From SIAJ01 sp035258765 (GTDB lineage Bacteria; Planctomycetota; Planctomycetia; Gemmatales; Gemmataceae), in NCBI GenBank assembly GCA_035258765.1, contig DATFWZ010000257.1, forward strand, positions 1 through 5,700: a stretch of DNA of 5,700 bases, written 5' to 3'. Both the position numbers and the translations under genes were made by a program. Positions 1 through 5,647 of the stretch are shown piece by piece. The notes below the pieces were generated by a model, which did not search any database, was not told the origin of the DNA, and was given only the letters and a program-made list of their open reading frames with translations. Within the stretch, counting starts at the first letter, position 1. The number at the start of each line of letters is the position of its first letter.

Positions 1-1
1 G

Positions 2-796
2 CCGGCCTGCCAGGCGCTCGGCGAGCCACTCCCGGACGGCCCGGGCCGCCGCGATCCGCGCACGGGTGCCCCGGTCGAGGACCGATACTCGCTGAAATGG
101 CTCCCTGATCGGGATCGGCATGACCACGTCATCGAACAGCAATTCCGCGGCGGGGTCGTCCCGTATTTCTACGCGTGCCAGTTTCGCCGCGGGCTCCTGG
201 CCCACGCGGCCCTGACACACAAGGAGTCCCGGGGCGAGCGCCACGTCGCCCGCCTGTGGGAGAAGGCCCCGCTCGACGGGCTCTCCCTGGGGGGCTTTGA
301 CACCCACGCGGTGGACAAGACGCTGTCGGCAATCGACGCGACCCGCCTCCGGTCGCTCGAGTTCGTCTTCATGGCCGAGGGCTCGGTCGAGATCGTCGCC
401 CGACACGCAAAACTCGGCGGGCTGCGCGAGCTCGTATTGAAGGCAATTCAACGTCCCATTGACATCGCAGAAGTCATCGGTCGCACCGTGACGCTGACCG
501 GCCTTCGCGCGCTGATCCTTGACACGTGCACGGTGGACGACACCGGAATTGCCCGACTGTGTCAATCGGTATTCGCGGGAGGGTTGGAACGATTGGAACT
601 GCGCAAGTGCGGGCTCACGAGCGCCGCGGCGGCCCGCCTCGCCCGCGACTGGCCGGCCGCGGGCCGGCTCGCGTACCTGGACTTGACCGACAACCAACTC
701 GGCGGGCGCACGTTACGCGAACTCGAGGACCGGTTCGGGGAGGTGTTGAAGACCCAGTCCGACAGTCGTGATTGGCCCACGCGGTTCTACCTGTAA
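2..796 (+). CDS. Leucine-rich-repeat protein, 5'-truncated by window edge
   Basis: The frame is open from the left edge to a TAA at 794-796, giving 264 visible residues with no start codon seen. From about nt 347 to 754 the protein shows five leucine-rich units of roughly 26-28 residues, with starts such as LRSLEF, LRELVL, LRALIL, LERLEL and LAYLDL. The last unit (LDLTDNQLG) is followed by a short cap ending in DWPTRFYL. Upstream, around nt 160-295, a segment with FRRGLLAHA and APLDGLSL resembles the linker before the LRRs in planctomycete proteins that carry the TIGR02996 repeat-companion domain; the N-terminal domain itself would lie outside the window. The only in-frame start-type codon between nt 122 and 346 is GTG at 311, which would cut away that linker, so I favour a start left of the window. 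LRRs of this kind generally bind proteins, but the partner is unknown. It is probably transcribed separately from the methyltransferase 51 bases downstream. The first 120 bases are ambiguous because the opposite strand is also open there. Confidence 0.7.
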   Translation, partial: PACQALGEPLPDGPGRRDPRTGAPVEDRYSLKWLPDRDRHDHVIEQQFRGGVVPYFYACQFRRGLLAHAALTHKESRGERHVARLWEKAPLDGLSLGGFDTHAVDKTLSAIDATRLRSLEFVFMAEGSVEIVARHAKLGGLRELVLKAIQRPIDIAEVIGRTVTLTGLRALILDTCTVDDTGIARLCQSVFAGGLERLELRKCGLTSAAAARLARDWPAAGRLAYLDLTDNQLGGRTLRELEDRFGEVLKTQSDSRDWPTRFYL

Positions 797-847
797 CCGA
801 ACCGGTCGCGATATAACGTCCGTTCACCCAACACGAATCCCCGCGCC

Positions 848-1828
848 ATGCCCGACCCGCACCCGTGCCTGTATTGCGGTGGGACGTCGTTCGACGTACT
901 GCACGGCGGAATTGAGGATCGGCTCCGCTACGCCCCGGGGAAGCGCGACTGGCTCAAGTGCAAGAGCTGCGGAAGCGCCGTCCTTTCGCCTTTTCCGTCC
1001 GTCGAAGAGATCCCCGGCTTCTATCCGCCGGTGTACACGTTCGGGCTCAAGCAGGACAAATCCGATAGCCCCTTGCAACAGCTCATCGCCCGCGTCGAGT
1101 TCCAGGCGTTTTACCGACCCCAGTACGAGGCGCAGGCCCAGCGCATCCTCCGAGTCACCCGTGTCCCGCGACACGGACGGTTGCTCGACGTCGGCTGCGG
1201 CCGGGGCCTGCGACTGCTATCGTTCCGCCGTCTGGGGCTCGATGTTCATGGGATGGACCTGATCCCGGAGCCGGTCGAGTACGTCAAGAACGAGCTCGGA
1301 GTGCCCGCGGTCTGCACGGACATGGCCGGGCTGCCCAAGGCCTTCGCGCCCGGGAGTTTCGACCTGGTCACGGCCTTCCAGGTGATCGAGCACGTCCCGG
1401 ACATCAACGAGATGATCGCCTCGTGCTTTGCCCTCTTGAAGCCCGGGGGCTGGATCGTGATTGCCACCCCGATGGTGGACAGCCTCCAGTCCCAGATGTT
1501 CGGAGGTCGATGGGCCGCGGCGACGGAGGCCCCGCGACACCTGTCACTGGCGACCAAGGAGGGCTTAAGGATCGCCTTGAAACGGCAAGGATTCGCTGAC
1601 GTCCGCTGCTCGCACGACTCGCTCTGGATGGCGGCCGGACATTTCGGACTCTCCGCGTTCCCGGGCGCGGCGACCACGCACTTCTATCAACAAGGCAAGG
1701 TCGTCGCACTGGCCAACCGGGCGCTCGGGGCCGCGACGGCCTTGCTGTCGATGCCCTGGTGCTGGCTGGAAAACGTCGTCTGGCGTCGGCCGGCGATCGG
1801 CATGGTCTTTGCCCAAAAGCCGCGGTGA
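848..1828 (+). CDS. Class I SAM-dependent methyltransferase with N-terminal Cys4 knuckle
   Basis: This 326-residue protein is a Methyltransf_11/23-type enzyme. The N-terminus has two CxxC pairs (C7/C10 in CLYC and C38/C41 in CKSC), likely a structural zinc site, and is followed by a FYPPVY segment. The Rossmann SAM-binding motif I is LLDVGCGRG at residues 112-120. The acidic residue at the end of strand 2 is D137 in GMDLIP. Motif II lies in FDLVTAFQVIEHVPD (171-185), and the post-motif LLKPGGWIVIATP is at 196-208. The later APRHLSLATKEGL (228-240) matches the pattern in methyltransferases of polysaccharide loci. The family transfers a methyl group from SAM; members near glycosyltransferases usually act on sugars, nucleotide sugars or lipid-linked glycans, so a sugar substrate is an inference here. 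The ATG at 848 puts the first CxxC at residue 7 and no better start exists, although the upstream CCCCGCGCC gives no Shine-Dalgarno site. It lies 66 bases before the DPM-like gene and is probably co-transcribed with it. Confidence 0.93.
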   Translation: MPDPHPCLYCGGTSFDVLHGGIEDRLRYAPGKRDWLKCKSCGSAVLSPFPSVEEIPGFYPPVYTFGLKQDKSDSPLQQLIARVEFQAFYRPQYEAQAQRILRVTRVPRHGRLLDVGCGRGLRLLSFRRLGLDVHGMDLIPEPVEYVKNELGVPAVCTDMAGLPKAFAPGSFDLVTAFQVIEHVPDINEMIASCFALLKPGGWIVIATPMVDSLQSQMFGGRWAAATEAPRHLSLATKEGLRIALKRQGFADVRCSHDSLWMAAGHFGLSAFPGAATTHFYQQGKVVALANRALGAATALLSMPWCWLENVVWRRPAIGMVFAQKPR

Positions 1829-1894
1829 AGTCGGGCGAATGTCTATAAAGAAGCGTTGATAGGTTGTCACCTCGACCCCGCACCGACGAGCGAC

Positions 1895-2590
1895 ATGTCC
1901 GACGACGCCAGGACCGACCACGTGTGGCTGATCGTCGCCGCCTACAACGAGGGGCGGCGACTGGGCCCGACCCTACGCGGGTTGGCCGAACACGGTTACC
2001 GCAATGTGGTCGTCGTGGACGACGGGTCTCGCGACGAGACGTCGCAGGTCGCCCTCGCCGGGGGCGCCTGGGTCCTGCGTCATGTCGTGAACTGCGGACA
2101 GGGCGCCGCCCTCCAGACCGGGCTGACGTTCGCATTGAATCGCGGGGCGCAATACGTTGTCACGTTCGACGGCGACGGCCAGCACTCGGCCGACGAGATC
2201 CCCCTTCTCCTGGCGCCCCTCCGCCGTGGCACCGCGGACGTCGCCCTCGGGTCGCGGTTCCTCGGCCAGGCGCTGAACATCCCGACAAGTCGCAGATGGG
2301 TGCTCAAGGCCGGGGTGCTATTCACCCGGGTCGTGTCGCGGATCCGGGTGACGGACGCCCACAACGGGTTCCGAGCTTTCACGCGCGAGGCGGCGGGCAA
2401 AATCAATATCACGCAGAACCGCATGGCCCACGCGTCCGAGCTGCTCGATCAGATCGTCCGGCACCGGTTGCGGTTCACCGAGGTCCCGGTGACAATCCGG
2501 TACGCGGCCGAGACCACGGCCAAGGGCCAGAGCTCCTGGAACGCGGTCGCCATCGTCGTCCAGTACTTCCTCGGGAGGCTGGTCCGGTGA
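1895..2590 (+). CDS. DPM-type family 2 glycosyltransferase (polyprenyl-phosphate sugar synthase-like)
   Basis: This 231-residue GT-A fold protein resembles dolichyl/undecaprenyl-phosphate mannose or glucose synthases, which move a sugar from a nucleotide donor to a polyprenyl phosphate at the cytoplasmic membrane face. Visible motifs in order are IVAAYNEG (13-20), VVDDGSRDET (40-49, nucleotide binding), NCGQGAALQTG (66-76), the metal-binding DxD in FDGDGQH (91-97; D92, D94), GSRFLG (119-124), DAHNGFRAFT (154-163) and the C-terminal KGQSSWNAV (210-218). The length fits the catalytic core without the C-terminal membrane helices found in some relatives, so anchoring must come from elsewhere. I chose ATG 1895 because it lies just before the first strand and has GACGAG about five bases upstream; a TTG at 1856 would add 13 uninformative residues. 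Its stop overlaps the GTG of the DUF2304-like gene in a GTGA junction, which suggests translational coupling. The exact sugar donor and lipid acceptor cannot be told from the sequence. Confidence 0.94.
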   Translation: MSDDARTDHVWLIVAAYNEGRRLGPTLRGLAEHGYRNVVVVDDGSRDETSQVALAGGAWVLRHVVNCGQGAALQTGLTFALNRGAQYVVTFDGDGQHSADEIPLLLAPLRRGTADVALGSRFLGQALNIPTSRRWVLKAGVLFTRVVSRIRVTDAHNGFRAFTREAAGKINITQNRMAHASELLDQIVRHRLRFTEVPVTIRYAAETTAKGQSSWNAVAIVVQYFLGRLVR

Positions 2591-3030
2591 ACGTCTTCCA
2601 GTGGCTGACTGTTCCGCCGCTGGCCCTTCTGGCCGCCATCGACCTGGCCCGGGCCCTGTTCCAGCGGCCACGGTTTCGCGGCGACCGGGTCCTCCGGGCG
2701 ATCATCTGGACTGCCGGGGCCGTGGCGATATATGACCCGATGGTCACGGTCCGGGTTGCCCATGCCATCGGCATCGAGCGCGGGACCGACCTGATTGTCT
2801 ACGTGTTTGCCCTGGCCTTTTTGGGGACGACCTTTTTCTTCTACGCCCGGACACTGCGACTCCAGCGACAGATCACGGAGCTGGTCCGCCATCTGGCCAT
2901 CCGGGAGGCCGAGCAGGGGCCGCCACGGGACCCAGACAAAGTCGTCGCAGGAACCCCGCCTTCTGAACGAACGCCCCTAGCCGCAGCCGCGTCAGGTCCT
3001 GAGTCAGTCGAAACAGCAGGTTCAGCTTGA
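2587..3030 (+). CDS. DUF2304-like small membrane protein, likely partner of the upstream glycosyltransferase
   Basis: This 147-residue protein starts at GTG 2587, sharing GTGA with the preceding stop. Hydrophobic segments at about residues 5-25, 36-57 and 68-90 predict two or three membrane helices. The stretch IYDPMVTVRVAHAIGIERG followed by TDLIVYVFAL (48-76) carries the pattern typical of DUF2304: a proline near the end of one helix, then an A-x-x-(I/L)-G-I-x-R-G-x-D-L loop and a hydrophobic helix. A short basic/amphipathic segment (LRLQRQITELVRHLAIREAE, about 90-109) follows. DUF2304 proteins are found next to DPM-like glycosyltransferases and have no established biochemical activity; a membrane-anchoring or carrier-lipid role is an inference from position and from the missing helices of the enzyme next door. 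Residues from about 111 onward are a Pro/Ala/Ser/Glu-rich tail that looks disordered and is probably not part of the family core. This tail lies antisense to the C-terminus of the convergent glycosyltransferase gene, giving a 158-base overlap. Confidence 0.85.
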   Translation: MNVFQWLTVPPLALLAAIDLARALFQRPRFRGDRVLRAIIWTAGAVAIYDPMVTVRVAHAIGIERGTDLIVYVFALAFLGTTFFFYARTLRLQRQITELVRHLAIREAEQGPPRDPDKVVAGTPPSERTPLAAAASGPESVETAGSA

Positions 3031-3835
3031 TGACCCACTTCCGGGCCGCCGCTCGGGCGACCTCCGGCCAGCCCTGATCCCGGGCCGCCACGGCGATCTG
3101 GTCATGCAGCCGGGATTCTTCCTCGAACCGCACCAGGCTCGCGGTGTATGCCTCCGTGGCGTTCTCCGCGTGCCGGCGGTACGCGAAAGCCGTCTCCGGC
3201 AGGCCGACCAGGTGCTCCCCGTCGAGCAGCAAGCGCGTGAAGAAATCCAGGTCGAGCACCATACGCCACTCAGCACGGAATGGATCAGCCGGGATGCGGC
3301 TTTTCCGATAGCAGACGGTCGGGCACATGATGAAGTTGCCGCGCATGAGCCGGGCAACTGCTTCACGGCCGCGTAGTACGAGTGGCCCGCTCGCCCGCGG
3401 GACCAGAAACCGCTTCACGAAATCGACGAACGAAAACGTCTTCTTGCCGTCGGCGTCGATGACCTTGGCCCGGCAAAAGACGGCGGCCGCGTCCGGGTAC
3501 TCGCGCCCGGCCCGGAGCATCAGCTCCACATAATTCGGCAACAGCTCGTCGTCGTTGTGCAACAGGTTGACAAGGTCGGTGTCGGCCGCGGCCAGGCAGC
3601 GGTTCCAGTTCCCGGCCATCCCCAGGTTGCGCTCGTTGCGCAGGTGACGCATGCGCTGATCGTCGAATGAGGCGACGAGATCAGCCGTCCCGGGCTCCGG
3701 ACCGTCGTCGCAGACGACGAGCCGCCAGTCAGGGGTGGATTGCCGGCGGACACTCTCGATCGCGCGGCGAAGGTAATCGTGCCCCTTGTAGAAGGGAATC
3801 GCGACGGTCAGCGGCTCGGCGCCCGGTTCCGACAT
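2873..3835 (-). CDS. Family 2 glycosyltransferase
   Basis: This 320-residue GT-A protein is read on the minus strand. The N-terminus LTVAIPFYKGHDYLRRAIES (9-28) and VVCDDGPEPGT (40-50) form the nucleotide-sugar half. NERNLGMAGNWNRC (67-80) precedes the metal-binding DxD-like motif in LLHNDDELLPNYVEL (91-105; D95, D96). The acceptor half includes GNFIMCPTVCYRK (166-178), EWRMVLDLDFFTRLL (189-203, with acidic residues near the usual catalytic-base position) and AYRRHAENAT (218-227). There are no convincing membrane helices, so it should be cytoplasmic or membrane-peripheral. Such enzymes add one sugar to a growing surface glycan or glycolipid; donor and acceptor are unknown. I prefer the ATG at 3835, eight codons before the first strand; an ATG at 3889 would add an 18-residue basic leader with no homology-like features. 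Its 3' end runs 158 bases into the convergent DUF2304-like gene, and the last 18 residues (Pro/Ala/Gly-rich) look like a readthrough extension. It faces the methyltransferase/GT cassette and likely belongs to the same glycan locus. Confidence 0.92.
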   Translation of the reverse strand: MSEPGAEPLTVAIPFYKGHDYLRRAIESVRRQSTPDWRLVVCDDGPEPGTADLVASFDDQRMRHLRNERNLGMAGNWNRCLAAADTDLVNLLHNDDELLPNYVELMLRAGREYPDAAAVFCRAKVIDADGKKTFSFVDFVKRFLVPRASGPLVLRGREAVARLMRGNFIMCPTVCYRKSRIPADPFRAEWRMVLDLDFFTRLLLDGEHLVGLPETAFAYRRHAENATEAYTASLVRFEEESRLHDQIAVAARDQGWPEVARAAARKWVIKLNLLFRLTQDLTRLRLGAFVQKAGFLRRLCLGPVAAPARPPGWPDGGPAP

Positions 3836-3893
3836 AGGTTTTGTTCTACCGGTCTTTCCCCGGGCCCGCGCGTAGGCGTAGGCGCCCACAATC

Positions 3894-3923
3894 CTGGCGA
3901 ATTCCGCGGACGTCGGCTACACT
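3894..3923 (+). promoter_or_regulatory. Possible sigma70-like promoter for the secreted-protein gene
   Basis: CTGGCG at 3894-3899 and TACACT at 3918-3923, separated by 18 bases, resemble weak -35 and -10 boxes (3/6 and 4/6 matches to consensus). They lie in the 119-base divergent gap, with the -10 about 31 bases before the ATG at 3955. The same gap must also hold the promoter for the minus-strand glycosyltransferase, for which I see no convincing boxes. In GC-rich DNA such matches are common, so this is a tentative call. Confidence 0.3.
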
Positions 3924-3940
3924 CACCTCAACCACTTCGC

Positions 3941-3946
3941 GGGAGA
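3941..3946 (+). promoter_or_regulatory. Ribosome binding site of the secreted-protein gene
   Basis: GGGAGA ends eight bases before the ATG at 3955. It fixes that ATG as the start over an in-frame TTG at 3841, which would place 38 Arg/Ser-rich residues ahead of a clear signal peptide. Confidence 0.65.
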
Positions 3947-3954
3947 CTTGCCCC

Positions 3955-4824
3955 ATGCGCCGCCTCGCCGCGGTCGCCCTGCTGGCCGCCGCCGTGTCCG
4001 CCCGGGCCGAGCAGTTCGACCACTACACCTACCCGGTCCTCTCCAAGGCCGTCACCGACGGAACCCTGAAGGAACTCAAAGAGCTAACGTCGGAACAGGT
4101 TGCCGACCTGACGTCGGCCCTGTCCGACTCGTCGTCCGCATTTCTGGTCGTCGCCACCAACGACAAGCGGTACACCAAACTGCTGGCCCAGCCGGCGCGG
4201 CAAAAGGTCGGGGCCGACAAGCTGGTCCCCCTGCTGCTGATCGACAAGTACGTCACGTTCAAGGGGACGTCCGACCGGGCGATCCAGGCGACCGGGCAAA
4301 ACTTGCACCTGTACCCCGGCCTGCGACTGAGCCTCGACCTCGGCCAGGTCGTCCCGGAGGCCCTGGGCGGCGACTTGATGGTGACCGTTTCCGAGAAGGA
4401 TCCGAATGCTCTCGTTATCAAGCCGGTGAAGGACGCGAAGCTCTATGCGGTGACCAAGCCGATCCGCGGGGCGGTGCCGAAGAAGGCCGCGAAGCTGGTG
4501 GTCGGCGAGGCGTTCGAGGCGCGATTCTTCGCCGGGCGGTACAAGCTGCACGACGACGGCCGCCGGTCCGGGGAGCTCAAGCTGGAAGTGAACGAGGCCG
4601 GGGAAATCACCGGGACGTTCACGTCGGACAAGGACGGCCGCGCGTACGAGGTGCAAGGCAAGGCCGGGACGCCGGCGCACGCAGTGTCGTTCACGATCAA
4701 GTTCCCGGCCACCACGCAATCCTTCACCGGCCACATGTTCACCGGCGACGGCAAGGCCATCGCCGGGACGACGAAGATGCTGGAACGGGAAGCCGCCTTC
4801 TACGCGGAGCGGATCGAGGAGTGA
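3955..4824 (+). CDS. Secreted protein of unknown function with probable C-terminal beta-barrel
   Basis: I do not recognise the family. The 289-residue product begins with a textbook signal peptide: M-R-R, a hydrophobic Ala/Leu/Val core at residues 4-15, and cleavage predicted after A-R-A at residue 18, so it is exported. The mature part seems to have two sections. Residues about 19-185 are mixed helix and strand, with a Lys/Leu-rich helical start (TLKELKELTSEQVADL) and alternating hydrophobic strands (e.g. DLMVTVSEKDP, NALVIKPV). Residues about 190-289 have short beta strands separated by G/D turns: FAGRYKLHDDG, GELKLEVNEAG, EITGTFTSDKDGRAYEVQG, HAVSFTIKFP, QSFTGHMFTGDG and AIAGTTKMLER. This order recalls avidin-like or lipocalin-like barrels. 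There is no Trp and no Cys in the whole protein, so the Trp residues that line avidin's biotin pocket are absent. Start choice rests on GGGAGA eight bases upstream and the signal peptide. The downstream membrane-protein gene begins 52 bases after the stop and may be co-transcribed. Periplasmic or surface ligand binding is possible but unproven. Confidence 0.85.
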   Translation: MRRLAAVALLAAAVSARAEQFDHYTYPVLSKAVTDGTLKELKELTSEQVADLTSALSDSSSAFLVVATNDKRYTKLLAQPARQKVGADKLVPLLLIDKYVTFKGTSDRAIQATGQNLHLYPGLRLSLDLGQVVPEALGGDLMVTVSEKDPNALVIKPVKDAKLYAVTKPIRGAVPKKAAKLVVGEAFEARFFAGRYKLHDDGRRSGELKLEVNEAGEITGTFTSDKDGRAYEVQGKAGTPAHAVSFTIKFPATTQSFTGHMFTGDGKAIAGTTKMLEREAAFYAERIEE

Positions 4825-4866
4825 CGGTTGCTCGTCGGTGTGTCTTGAGCCAACATCCCTGACGTC

Positions 4867-4870
4867 GGAG
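4867..4870 (+). promoter_or_regulatory. Ribosome binding site of the charged-tail membrane protein
   Basis: GGAG lies six bases before GTG 4877 and favours that start. The alternative in-frame GTG at 4838 lacks a comparable site and would add 13 residues with no membrane or domain features. Confidence 0.55.
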
Positions 4871-4876
4871 CGGCCC

Positions 4877-5632
4877 GTGAACCAGAATCAACAGAACGCC
4901 TTCTTCGCGGGCCTGGCAGCCGCGCTGATCTGCATCGTCATCATCCTCCTTTGCGTCCTCGCCCTTTACATTTTCTTCTGCCTGACCCTGCAGCGGACGC
5001 AGACGGCCGTCCGGCCTCGGAACCGGCTCATCGCGCCGGGCCTAGTCTGGCTCCACCTGCTGCATCTGGGTGGAATCATTCCGTTCCTCGGGATCGTGAT
5101 CGGGATTGGAGCCTCGGTTTGGGACCTGATCATGGTGCTCAAGCTGGGCGGCTCGCTCCAGCGGGAGTTCGAGTACCGGGGCTGGCGGACGAACGGGGAA
5201 GGATTCGGCAAGCCAGTGGGACTCGTTTGGACAATCGGCCAGCTTGCGACCTTGCCGTTGGCCCTGATATTCAATTTGGTCGGAGGGCAACTCGGTAACC
5301 CGTCGGTCGCGATGGCAGTTGGCCTGGTAATGATGGGCCTCGGACTGGTCCTGTTCGTCTGTTGGATCGTCTACTGGGTCCAGATGGCCGGCTACGGAAA
5401 GCGGCTGCGGGAGGGCTACCGCGGGTACGGTGCCGGCGGGATCGAGGACGACTACGACGACGAGTACATGGACCGGCGCGGCCGCGAGGAGGAGGACGAT
5501 TTCGACTTCGACCGCTCACGCCGCCGACGCGACGAGGACGAAGAAGACCGCCCCCGGCGGCGGCGGCGCGAGGTTCGCGACGACGAGGACGAGGACTTCG
5601 ACCGCCCGCGACGCCGCCGCGACGAGGATTAG
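4877..5632 (+). CDS. Four-helix membrane protein with Arg/Asp/Glu-rich C-terminal tail
   Basis: This 251-residue protein belongs to no family I can name. The N-terminal 170 residues hold four hydrophobic segments at about 11-36, 57-88, 115-135 and 145-170. A loop segment with LIAPGLVWLHLLHLGGIIPF (51-70), then SLQREFEYRGW (93-103) and FGKPVG (110-115), precedes helix 3, and YWVQMAGYGKRLREGYRGYG (166-185) closes the membrane part. This general plan, a conserved P-G-L-V-W-L segment followed by S-L-x-x-E-F, looks like a small membrane-protein type I associate with planctomycete genomes, but that is from memory and not tested. Residues 190-251 are almost entirely charged: 31 Asp/Glu and 20 Arg among 62 residues, with no Lys. 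They include a 12-residue unit DFDR(S/P)RRRRDED present twice. With four helices both termini should lie on the same side; Arg placement suggests the cytoplasm. The tail could bind nucleic acid, protein or metal, or simply be a flexible polyampholyte. GTG 4877 is chosen for the GGAG upstream. Confidence 0.83.
   Translation: MNQNQQNAFFAGLAAALICIVIILLCVLALYIFFCLTLQRTQTAVRPRNRLIAPGLVWLHLLHLGGIIPFLGIVIGIGASVWDLIMVLKLGGSLQREFEYRGWRTNGEGFGKPVGLVWTIGQLATLPLALIFNLVGGQLGNPSVAMAVGLVMMGLGLVLFVCWIVYWVQMAGYGKRLREGYRGYGAGGIEDDYDDEYMDRRGREEEDDFDFDRSRRRRDEDEEDRPRRRRREVRDDEDEDFDRPRRRRDED
5504..5629 (+). repeat. Degenerate 36-base coding repeat in charged tail
   Basis: Two 36-base copies at 5504-5539 and 5594-5629 match at 31 of 36 positions and encode DFDR(S/P)RRRRDED with one residue different. 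A partial, more diverged copy (DRPRRRRRE) lies between them from about 5546. Four of the five differences are in third codon positions; the remaining one, with one of those four, changes Ser to Pro. This suggests an old internal duplication held at the protein level. Confidence 0.75.
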
Positions 5633-5647
5633 CCGGAAACGGCGAGC

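Noticed and set aside
812..817. TATAAC before the methyltransferase as a -10 box
   Set aside because: No acceptable -35 lies 16-18 bases upstream; the nearest candidate TTGGCC at 772 is 34 bases away. Without a partner box it is only an AT-rich patch.
1844..1849. TATAAA between the methyltransferase and DPM-like genes as a separate promoter
   Set aside because: The region 17 bases upstream reads CGCGGT, with no resemblance to a -35 box, and the short gap fits co-transcription.
1856..1894. TTG start at 1856 for the DPM-like gene
   Set aside because: It adds 13 residues outside the GT fold, while ATG 1895 has a GACGAG upstream and sits properly before the first strand.
1404..2135. 243-residue minus-strand reading frame across the methyltransferase and DPM-like genes
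   Set aside because: Its composition is Arg/Ser/Pro-rich with no motifs, and it overlaps two clearly conserved genes; it is a GC-driven antisense frame.
3842..3885. GTAGGC tandem and GC-rich stretch in the divergent gap as an operator
   Set aside because: Only two adjacent six-base copies are present, without dyad symmetry, which is too little to support a binding site.
3836..3889. ATG at 3889 as start of the minus-strand glycosyltransferase
   Set aside because: The extra 18 residues come from a short GTAGGC tandem in the divergent gap and have no GT-like features; ATG 3835 fits the family N-terminus.
3948..4862. 304-residue plus-strand reading frame overlapping the secreted-protein gene
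   Set aside because: It is Arg/Gly/Pro-rich with no domain pattern and lies in another frame of a gene that has a signal peptide and a ribosome binding site.
5444..5632. Charged tail as the product of a frameshift
   Set aside because: The tail keeps a duplicated protein unit with mostly third-base changes, and the reading frame continues directly from the membrane part to a TAG, so it looks translated in frame.
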